Assembly: GCA_030526195.1 (NCBI GenBank)
Contig: JAUNDG010000009.1
Coordinates: 1 to 56,920 of the forward strand
Length of the DNA: 56,920 nt
Source of the DNA: Lachnospiraceae bacterium
Lineage (GTDB): Bacteria > Bacillota > Clostridia > Lachnospirales > Lachnospiraceae
Direction of reading: 5' to 3'
Positions 51,513-56,920 of this stretch are shown here, in pieces (the stretch's first letter is position 1; every line of letters begins with the position of its first letter). The position numbers and the translations under genes are program-made. The notes under the pieces were generated by a model. It did no database searches. It was not told where the DNA came from and was given only the letters and a program-made list of their open reading frames with translations.

Positions 51513-52523
51513 TTATTTCTGACGGCAATTCACAACCGCATCGTGGAAGGCATGCATATTTTCTGCCGGAGTGGCCGGCGGGACGTCGCAGCCTGAGCAA
51601 AGGATGATACGGTTATTGGTGGCATCCACACGTTTCTGAACGGCTTCCGGGAAAATGTCCGGTGTGCCCATCAGCAGCTCTTCAGCTGTGTTGAGGTTAC
51701 CGCAGAAGACCTGTTCCGGTCCCAGCAGGTGGGCCACTTTTTCAAGATCGACTGCCGAGTCAACATCCAGGATGTGGGTGCCGGTTGCCAGTGTGTAAGG
51801 CATCAGAGCGCTGGTGTCGCCGCAGACATGAACGCGGGCAAAACCATTTTCGTGCTTCTGGATCTCGGCTACCATTTCCTTATGAAGCGGCAGGATATTT
51901 TCTTCGTAGAATTTCGGTGAAATGAGTGAGCAGTTCGGTTCTACGATCTGGATGCCGTCAGCACCGGCTTCCATCTGGGCTTTGATGAAGTTCATACCAT
52001 TTTCAAAGAAGACCTTCATGCCCTTGCGGATCGTATCGGGATCTTTCACCATTTCCTTCATGACCTTTTTCAGGCCGCGGGCGTTACAGTATTCTGTGAA
52101 CGGACCGACGCAGATACCGAAGATGTAGCGATGGCCTTTTTCCTTGGCGGCCACGCCCTTGATAATCTCGATGCGGTTGCCCTGACGGGTGCCCGGCTTG
52201 ATCTCGGGGATCACCAGTTTATCGATATCTTCCGGTGAATTGATGATGGGCTCGACCACATAACCGGTGGATTCTTTCCATACCGGGATCTGACCGAAGT
52301 CCTCAAGCTGTTCGGAGAAGTCGGCGTCTACCAGGATGTGGTCAAGATCGAATCTCTCGACGATATCCAGATAAGCTTTTGTTCTGACTTCCGGTTTGTA
52401 GATGAAATCTCTGTAATCCAGACCGCACTGGACAGATGCCCATTCAATGACAAGGGGCATAAACGGCGGGTGATCGACGGGTTCACCTTTGACAAATGCG
52501 ACTGTTCTTTCATAACCATTCAT
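51513..52523 (-). CDS. Uroporphyrinogen decarboxylase-fold methyltransferase (MtaA/CmuA-like)
   Basis: The 336-residue barrel protein has the zinc ligands expected for corrinoid-dependent methyltransferases: H-x-C in VHVCGDTS and a cysteine in ILCSGCDVPPATPAEN. Real HemE lacks these and has other N-terminal arginines, and the RxPVDxxP region here reads GEPVDHPPFMP, as in MtaA-like proteins. It should move methyl groups between a corrinoid protein and a thiol or substrate. No corrinoid protein is adjacent. The start ATG 52523 has AGGAGAGG upstream and follows a leader of about 240 bases with two hairpins. It is likely cotranscribed with the APC permease. Confidence 0.82.
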   Translation of the reverse strand: MNGYERTVAFVKGEPVDHPPFMPLVIEWASVQCGLDYRDFIYKPEVRTKAYLDIVERFDLDHILVDADFSEQLEDFGQIPVWKESTGYVVEPIINSPEDIDKLVIPEIKPGTRQGNRIEIIKGVAAKEKGHRYIFGICVGPFTEYCNARGLKKVMKEMVKDPDTIRKGMKVFFENGMNFIKAQMEAGADGIQIVEPNCSLISPKFYEENILPLHKEMVAEIQKHENGFARVHVCGDTSALMPYTLATGTHILDVDSAVDLEKVAHLLGPEQVFCGNLNTAEELLMGTPDIFPEAVQKRVDATNNRIILCSGCDVPPATPAENMHAFHDAVVNCRQK

Positions 52524-52555
52524 ATGTCTTGTCCTCTCCTTTTCAGAAATGCACC

Positions 52556-52591
52556 GGTATCAAAACGGCTGATCAGTTCCTTTTTGATACC
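52556..52591 (-). promoter_or_regulatory. Hairpin before the MtaA-like start codon
   Basis: GGTATCAAAA and TTTTGATACC form a perfect ten-pair stem with a 16-base loop. It ends about 10 bases before the AGGAGAGG ribosome binding site and may affect translation. Confidence 0.55.
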
Positions 52592-52648
52592 ATTCAGGTT
52601 CCCATTGAATTGATTCTCAGGTCCCTTTCCGCTGCGTCTTGGCCAAAT

Positions 52649-52704
52649 AAAAAATCAGCCCCCACGCAACGGCGTTTGTTACTAAACCGTGCGCTCTGGC
52701 TGAC
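52649..52704 (-). terminator. Terminator-like structure inside the MtaA-like leader
   Basis: On the minus strand TCAGCC and GGCTGA close an outer stem, with CGCACGG and CCGTTGCG inside, followed by TTTTTTATTT. It lies between the candidate promoter at 52773-52802 and the gene, the position expected for an attenuator. No known riboswitch consensus was recognised in the 70 bases upstream. Confidence 0.6.
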
Positions 52705-52772
52705 TCTGTAAAGCAGTCTGCGATTTCGACTTAATAAACCAACTTCGGAAGTGGGTTTTTGTTGCTGATATA

Positions 52773-52802
52773 TACATACCACCGCAGTAGGGTTTATGTC
52801 AA
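52773..52802 (-). promoter_or_regulatory. Candidate promoter of the MtaA-like gene
   Basis: TTGACA (52802-52797), an 18-base spacer and TATGTA (52778-52773) on the minus strand. The rest of 52803-52940 is AT-rich without a gene. Confidence 0.6.
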
Positions 52803-52940
52803 TGAAATTTTTGATTTTTTCTATTGTTACTATTCCGAAAACTCATTTTTTGGGTATATTTGATAAATTCTAACACTAACGCACCATTTACGAGATGATT
52901 TGAGTGCACCGTCACACGCCCATACTCTCACAGAATGATA

Positions 52941-52972
52941 CACAAAGGACAGCCCGCAGGCTGTCCTTTGAA
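52941..52972 (-). terminator. Hairpin after the Rrf2 gene
   Basis: AAAGGACAGCC and GGCTGTCCTTT form an 11-pair stem with a four-base loop, followed by a weak TTTGTGT on the minus strand. Confidence 0.6.
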
Positions 52973-53000
52973 AAATGCTATTCACTTGTCCCGGCGGTGC

Positions 53001-53417
53001 TTACCGGCACACATCCGCCAGACTGACGCTTTCGAAATACTCCGTGGTGATCTTATCATATCCTTTCCACATGTGGATGATCTTGCAGTTGTCGATGACC
53101 GGGCATACCTTTTCAAGCTCCGGCTTCAGATAACACTGCTGGCAGGGGGCTGATTCAAAGGGGCCCTCCAGGGCCACCAGGATTTCTGCCACATTGATAT
53201 CCTCCGGACGGCGTGTCAGGCGGTAACCGCCATTTTTGCCCTGCATACTCTCCACCAGACCGGATTTCACCATAGACGGGATCAACCGTTCCAGATACTT
53301 ATAGGAAATGCCCTGTTTCTGGGTAATCGTCCGCAGCGAGATATACTCACCCTCTGTCGCCTGACCCAGAACCACCATCATACGGAGGCCGGTTCGGCCC
53401 TTCGCTGAAATGCTCAC
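53001..53417 (-). CDS. Rrf2-family transcriptional regulator
   Basis: The 138-residue regulator starts at GTG 53417 behind AAGGAGGAG. It shows the Rrf2 winged helix (KGRTGLRMMVVLG; ISYKYLERLIPSMVKSGLVESMQGKNGGYRLTR) and a cysteine cluster in the C-terminal third: CQQC, then C and C in LEKVCPVIDNC, which could bind an Fe-S cluster as in IscR/NsrR. The Q..K-YLE motif fits DNA reading by the family. The gene lies downstream of the DUF1846 gene on the same strand. Its targets are unknown; no isc/suf or cys operon is adjacent. Confidence 0.88.
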   Translation of the reverse strand: MSISAKGRTGLRMMVVLGQATEGEYISLRTITQKQGISYKYLERLIPSMVKSGLVESMQGKNGGYRLTRRPEDINVAEILVALEGPFESAPCQQCYLKPELEKVCPVIDNCKIIHMWKGYDKITTEYFESVSLADVCR

Positions 53418-53527
53418 TAAATACTCCTCCTTGACACCCTGCCCACGGCCGGTACAGGAAGACAGCAATCAGACACAGATAAGGGCTGATAATGCGTCAA
53501 CACATGCGCAACGTACCATCGGCAGTA

Positions 53528-55015
53528 TTAATGCTTATGATAACGGCGGCCTGTCTCTTCGTATTTCGGTTCGCAGGTCAGATGGACACCCAGTTTCTTC
53601 CAGATCTGTTCGTCAACGGATGACAGCAGAACAGAGGAATGGGCCTCACAATCCTTCAGCTTTGACAAAGCCTCCAGTGCCTGACGGGCATGGGCGGAGG
53701 TGGCCGCAGATGCGGACAACGCCGTCAGAGTCTCGTCGGCATGGAGTCGCGGGTTGCGGCCGCCAAGATATTTTGTTTTCAGAACCTGGATGGGCTCGAT
53801 AGCTTCCGGCGCCACCAGTTTTTCTTCGTGATCGATACCGGCCAGCACCTTCAGGGCATTGAGCAGAGCGGCTGAAGAAGCCCCCAGAAGGTCGGTTGTC
53901 TTGCCGGTGATGATGCGGCCATCTGCCAGTTCCAGCGCAAATGCCGGATGGCCTGTAACCTCTTCCCGTGCCAGTGCTGCCGGCGCCACAGCCCGATCGG
54001 CTGTTGTCACACCGGCCTGTTTCATCAGGAGTTCCAGTTTGCGGATATCATCCTTGGATTCTCCGACGCGCTTCAGGTCGCACAGGCATTTAAAGTAACG
54101 GCGAATGATCTCCTGACGGGAGGCAGCGCAGCAGGCATCATCGTCGAAAATGCAGTTGCCGGCCATATTGACACCCATATCGGTGGGTGACTTGTAAGGA
54201 CTTTCACCGTAGATCAATTCGAACATAGCGTTGACCACCGGGAAGATCTCGATATCACGGTTGTAGTTGACCGTGGTCTTGCCGTAAGCCTCCAGATGGA
54301 ACGGGTCAATCATATTCACATCGTTAAGGTCAGCGGTGGCTGCTTCATAAGCCAGGTTGACCGGATGCTTCAGCGGCAGGTTCCAGATCGGGAATGTCTC
54401 ATATTTGGCATACCCGGCAGATACACCGCGCTTATGTTCATGATAAAGCTGAGACAGGCAAGTGGCCATCTTGCCGCTACCCGGACCCGGGGCTGTTACC
54501 ACCACCAGCGGTCTTTCTGTCTCGATATAGTCATTGGCGCCGAAGCCTTCGTCGCTGACGATGTGGTCCACATCACTGGGATACCCGGCGATCTTATAAT
54601 GGCGATAGGATTTGATGCCCAGATCGGCCAGACGCTTTCTGAAAAGATCGGCGGCCGGCTGACCCATATATTTGGTCAGACACACACTGCCCACATAGAG
54701 GCCGGCACTGGTGAACTCATCAATAAGACGCAGCACGTCCACATCATAGGTGATACCATAGTCACCGCGCACCTTGTTGCTTTCAATATCCTCTGCACTG
54801 ATAACCACAACGATCTCGGCCTGGTCCTTCAACTGCAGCAGCATGCGCAACTTGGAGTCCGGCAAAAAGCCCGGCAGAACACGTGAGGCATGATAATCAT
54901 CAAAAAGTTTACCACCAAACTCCAGATACAGTTTGTTGTCAAACTGTGCGATGCGTTCGCGGATATGCTCTGACTGCATACTCAGATACTTGTCATTATC
55001 AAATCCTGTTTTCAT
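53528..55015 (-). CDS. DUF1846 family protein
   Basis: The 495-residue protein matches the DUF1846 family of Bacillota: KTGFDNDKYLSMQSEHIRERIAQFDNKLYLEFGGKLFDDYHASRVLPGF at the N-terminus, DYGITYDVDVLRLIDEF, VVVTAPGPGSGKMATCLSQLYHEH (a P-loop-like glycine motif) and FPIWNLPLKHPVNLAYEAATADL. The biochemical function is not established. ATG 55015 has GGGAG upstream. A leader with a candidate promoter (55167-55195) and a terminator-like hairpin (55086-55122) precedes it. The Rrf2 gene follows after 110 bases. Confidence 0.88.
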   Translation of the reverse strand: MKTGFDNDKYLSMQSEHIRERIAQFDNKLYLEFGGKLFDDYHASRVLPGFLPDSKLRMLLQLKDQAEIVVVISAEDIESNKVRGDYGITYDVDVLRLIDEFTSAGLYVGSVCLTKYMGQPAADLFRKRLADLGIKSYRHYKIAGYPSDVDHIVSDEGFGANDYIETERPLVVVTAPGPGSGKMATCLSQLYHEHKRGVSAGYAKYETFPIWNLPLKHPVNLAYEAATADLNDVNMIDPFHLEAYGKTTVNYNRDIEIFPVVNAMFELIYGESPYKSPTDMGVNMAGNCIFDDDACCAASRQEIIRRYFKCLCDLKRVGESKDDIRKLELLMKQAGVTTADRAVAPAALAREEVTGHPAFALELADGRIITGKTTDLLGASSAALLNALKVLAGIDHEEKLVAPEAIEPIQVLKTKYLGGRNPRLHADETLTALSASAATSAHARQALEALSKLKDCEAHSSVLLSSVDEQIWKKLGVHLTCEPKYEETGRRYHKH

Positions 55016-55085
55016 AATTATACATCTCCCGTTCTCAACAGTCCATATGTGCAGGGTCAACCCTCCACTCACCGGAACTGTCCCC

Positions 55086-55122
55086 TAAAAAACCAAAAAG
55101 AAACACGCAGCGCGGGTTTCTT
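55086..55122 (-). terminator. Terminator-like hairpin in the DUF1846 leader
   Basis: On the minus strand AAGAAAC and GTTTCTT with inner CGC/GCG pairs, followed by TTTTTGGTTTTTT. Outside it, CTGTCCC (about 55140) could pair with GGGACAG (about 55080) across the hairpin. It lies between promoter and gene. Confidence 0.6.
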
Positions 55123-55166
55123 CTCTAAATACAAAAGGGACAGCCCTGTGGCCATCCCACGTTCCT

Positions 55167-55195
55167 ATTCTATGCTCCGACCTTATGAAAGTAAA
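55167..55195 (-). promoter_or_regulatory. Candidate promoter of the DUF1846 gene
   Basis: TTTACT, a 17-base spacer and TAGAAT on the minus strand. Confidence 0.55.
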
Positions 55196-55239
55196 GCCCA
55201 AAATCATATTTTTTCAGTAGCGAAACAATTCTAATATCG

Positions 55240-55385
55240 TAGCAAAACGCCTGGTAAAGCGGACACTCGCAATACCCAGAGGGCACGCTGTCCGCTTCGC
55301 TACTTGCTCGTGAACCGCAGCCACCTTCGGTAGCCCATCAGCAGGGGCTTTTACCCCTGCTGATGCGAGCCTCCCCCGTCCCCCC
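55240..55385 (+). repeat. Extended flank of the copy C repeat with two long hairpins
   Basis: AAGCGGACA...TGTCCGCTT (55257-55297) and ATCAGCAGGGG-CTTTTA-CCCCTGCTGAT (55337-55364) fold one after the other directly upstream of the 49-base repeat. The first contains the shared GTAAAGCGGACACTCGCAA motif. No protein is encoded. This is the most complete member of the family in the window. Confidence 0.6.
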
Positions 55386-55434
55386 CGCTTAAGACTCTGC
55401 GTCTTTGAAGCGGGGGAATGCTCGCTGCAGTTCA
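55386..55434 (+). repeat. Intergenic hairpin repeat, copy C
   Basis: CGCTTAAGACTCTGCGTCTTTGAAGCG with the preceding CCCCC and following GGGGG forms a strong stem (CCCCCGCTT with GAAGCGGGGG), then AATGCTCGCTGCAGTTCA. Copies at 4117-4164 (minus) and 47710-47758. The next 117 bases to trmO hold no gene. Confidence 0.8.
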
Positions 55435-55551
55435 TGCTCTCGCCTGACAGTCACAAATGCTCCACCGGTTTCTTAGCCACTTTCCGTAGTGCGGACCTGA
55501 CAGACTTCACAAGAGTATGAACAATAATGGCGAAAAATGTTCACCCGATGC

Positions 55552-56277
55552 TTACTTCACATGGACCAGAGTCTCATCCCGTTTCTGCACATCCACCACC
55601 GTCAGGCAGGCATCATCCCCCACAAAGCGGATGTCCCACTCACCGAAGGCCATCCCCACCACGGTCCCCGGCTTCTTCTGATAGGCCGCCCGGGGATCCT
55701 GCGCCAGCACCTTAAGGACGGTCTCCCGCAGCTCCTTCGGCAGCCGATTCATCATTTCCTTAGGAAATGACACAGCGATGTGATCATCTTTATGGGCTTC
55801 CCCAAAGCTTCCCCTGGCATGGGGCCGCGCATCGGCATAGGGGATATAGGGTTTGATATCGAAAATGGGGGTGCCGTCCAGAAGATCGGCGCCGCCCACC
55901 AGAAGCACCGGACCCTCCGGTGCGTCGTAGTCAATGCCATTTAATGTCACACAGGACAGACCCAGGCCGTTGGGACGGAAGGGTGAGCGGGTGGCGAACA
56001 CGCCCCGCTTTTCACGGCCACCCAGACGGGGCGGGGTGACAGAGGCCTTCACCGGTGCATCACGGTGCTCGGAAAACTCCCAGATAAGCCACAGGTGGGA
56101 ATACTCCTCCAGGCCCTTGATAGCCGCCGCTTTGCGCCAGGCCGGCTCAAAGACAATTCGCCCTGTCAGTTCCGGCACAAGGCCGCTCTGGCGGGGAATG
56201 CCGAACTTCTCCGGAAAGTCAGTCCGGATCCGGGCGATGGGGGTGATGACCTTTGTGGCTGATGTATCCTGTTTCAT
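55552..56277 (-). CDS. trmO: tRNA (N6-threonylcarbamoyladenosine37-N6)-methyltransferase
   Basis: TrmO (TsaA, UPF0066) methylates t6A37 with S-adenosylmethionine. From ATG 56277 the protein has 241 residues: IARIRTDFPEKFGIPRQSGLVPELTGRIVFEP, LEEYSHLWLIWEFSEH, RGVFATRSPFRPNGLGLSCV and LDGTPIFDIKPYIPYAD are diagnostic. The frame is open 108 codons further upstream through an Arg-rich repeat; I exclude it because it runs into the tRNA terminator and lacks homology. The ribosome binding site before 56277 (AGGGACGG) is not optimally spaced, so the start is less sure than the product. Interestingly tcdA, also acting on t6A37, is in the same window. Confidence 0.9.
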   Translation of the reverse strand: MKQDTSATKVITPIARIRTDFPEKFGIPRQSGLVPELTGRIVFEPAWRKAAAIKGLEEYSHLWLIWEFSEHRDAPVKASVTPPRLGGREKRGVFATRSPFRPNGLGLSCVTLNGIDYDAPEGPVLLVGGADLLDGTPIFDIKPYIPYADARPHARGSFGEAHKDDHIAVSFPKEMMNRLPKELRETVLKVLAQDPRAAYQKKPGTVVGMAFGEWDIRFVGDDACLTVVDVQKRDETLVHVK

Positions 56278-56354
56278 GAAATCTGTCCGTCCCTTGTTAT
56301 CTGCGCTTCTCTCTTGCTCTTTTTCTTGCTTTTTATCTCGCTTTTCTCGTCTCT

Positions 56355-56545
56355 CCGATGCCCTCTCGCTCCGTCGGCGCTTCAACCGGCTGCGGTAGGC
56401 ATCGGATGCTTGCCTTTTTCTCCTCTCCGATGCCTTCTCTCTCCACCGCCACTTCAACCGACTACGGCAGGCATCGGATGCTTGCTTTTTTCTCCTCTCC
56501 GATGCCGTCCTTCTCCGCCGCCTCTTCAGCCGGTTGCGGCAGGCA
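56355..56545. repeat. 72-bp tandem repeat, about 2.7 copies
   Basis: Units begin CCGATGCC at 56355, 56427 and 56499, a period of exactly 72 bases. Each unit holds CCGATGCC and GGCATCGG as inverted partners about 45 bases apart, then ATGCTTGCTTTTTTCTCC. On the minus strand the period keeps frame with trmO and would encode 24-residue Arg/Ser-rich repeats. It lies between trmO and the tRNA terminator. Confidence 0.85.
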
Positions 56546-56555
56546 CGGAAAATAA

Positions 56556-56592
56556 AAAAAGGGTGCTGTCGCATCATGCGACAGCACCTTGC
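56556..56592 (-). terminator. Terminator of the tRNA operon
   Basis: On the minus strand GGTGCTGTCGCAT pairs with ATGCGACAGCACC around a single G (the stem opens to a small loop), followed by CTTTTTTTATTTT. Confidence 0.92.
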
Positions 56593-56593
56593 G

Positions 56594-56666
56594 TGAAGCA
56601 TCGGGGACTCGAACCCCGGACAACTTGATTAAAAGTCAAGTGCTCTACCATCTGAGCTAATGCTCC
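56594..56666 (-). tRNA. tRNA-Lys (TTT)
   Basis: The acceptor strands GGAGCAT and ATGCTTC, the D-arm TAGCTCAGATGGTAGAGC, the anticodon loop CTTTTAA with anticodon TTT, and the T-arm GGGGTTCGAGTCCCC are all present; 73 bases. CCA is not encoded. Confidence 0.96.
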
Positions 56667-56674
56667 ATATGAAA

Positions 56675-56746
56675 CTGGGCTAGTTGGATTTGAACCAACG
56701 AATGCAGCAGTCAAAGTGCTGTGCCTTACCCCTTGGCGATAGCCCA
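56675..56746 (-). tRNA. tRNA-Gln (TTG)
   Basis: Acceptor TGGGCTA/TAGCCCA, D-arm TCGCCAAGGGGTAAGGC, anticodon stem CAGCA/TGCTG with loop CTTTGAC (anticodon TTG), T-arm TTGGTTCAAATCCAA; 72 bases. The U1-A72 pair is typical for bacterial tRNA-Gln. Confidence 0.96.
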
Positions 56747-56777
56747 TTACACTCTCAGCTCTGCAGTATTGCCAAAA

Positions 56778-56852
56778 GGTGGAAGAAGGGACTCGAACCC
56801 TCGCTCTCCAGAGCCACAATCTGGCGCGTTAACCAACTACGCTACTCCCACC
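56778..56852 (-). tRNA. tRNA-His (GTG)
   Basis: Acceptor GTGGGAG/CTTCCAC with the extra G at position -1 opposite discriminator C, the hallmark of tRNA-His. Anticodon stem CCAGA/TCTGG with loop TTGTGGC; T-arm AGGGTTCGAGTCCCT. Confidence 0.96.
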
Positions 56853-56859
56853 ATATAAA

Positions 56860-56920
<61 letters not shown>

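Noticed and set aside
51513-52523. Uroporphyrinogen decarboxylase (hemE)
   Set aside because: The fold matches, but the zinc ligands HxC and C and the GEPVDHPP start are those of methyltransferases, and the gene stands apart from the haem genes.
52524-52802. T-box, SAM or cobalamin riboswitch before the MtaA-like gene
   Set aside because: None of the conserved blocks of these classes (AGGGTGG..., the SAM-I core, the B12 box) is present; only a generic terminator and hairpins can be shown.
55552-56601. TrmO with a 108-residue Arg-rich N-terminal domain as the main product
   Set aside because: The extension starts inside the tRNA-Lys acceptor end and crosses the tRNA terminator; the TrmO family begins at residue 109. 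Kept only as a finding.

Overview
The window is a chromosomal segment of about 57% GC from an anaerobic bacterium, most likely of the Bacillota (Clostridia or Negativicutes). The signs are a complete-looking anaerobic (cobalt-early) corrinoid pathway, a 2[4Fe-4S] ferredoxin, a HelD-type RNA polymerase helicase, strong AGGAGG ribosome binding sites, a Ktr potassium system, and a tRNA block in the order Arg-His-Gln-Lys. No transposase, phage gene or CRISPR array is visible. I do not name a species.

Layout. 1-2,700: the N-terminus of a zinc-ribbon protein and a ktrA/ktrB pair. 2,698-30,230: a run of about 25 minus-strand genes, most overlapping or closely spaced, opened by a cobalamin riboswitch with its own terminator and closed by a terminator after hemL. 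It encodes a FecBCD-type transporter, then cbiD, cobC, cbiF, cbiG, cbiH, a cbiJ-cbiE-cbiT fusion, cbiA, cobT, cobU, cobS, a second short CobU-like protein, cbiB, cobD, cbiP, cobO, cbiC, hemA, a precorrin-2 dehydrogenase, hemC, a cobA-hemD fusion, hemB and hemL. These genes run from glutamyl-tRNA to adenosylcobamide, but cbiL (C20 methylation) is missing from the window. 30,235-36,864, upstream of the riboswitch: a SulP transporter, a C39-like protein, a siroheme sulfite/nitrite reductase, DAHP synthase and the cobaltochelatase cbiK. CbiK is therefore grouped with a siroheme enzyme and lies outside riboswitch control.

37,000-56,920: tcdA, a stand-alone homocysteine methyltransferase, an array of seven phased hairpin repeats, a DUF554 membrane protein, a three-subunit molybdenum hydroxylase, helD, a YkgJ-like cysteine-cluster protein, nudC, ferredoxin, an APC permease with an MtaA/UroD-like methyltransferase behind a long leader that contains a terminator, an Rrf2 regulator, a DUF1846 protein, trmO and four tRNA genes.

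Signals beyond the genes. (1) The heptamer GAAAATG occurs about 70 times by hand count, roughly eight times more than the composition-matched GAAAATC. It sits in both orientations, in genes and between them, and inside low-complexity insertions of several B12 enzymes. (2) A 130-bp three-hairpin intergenic repeat shows compensatory changes between copies. (3) A seven-unit repeat has spacings of 63-64 or 74 bp, close to whole helical turns. (4) A 48-49-bp hairpin repeat recurs in three intergenic regions. (5) Two leaders, upstream of the MtaA-like gene and the DUF1846 gene, contain terminator-like hairpins and may be uncharacterised attenuators.
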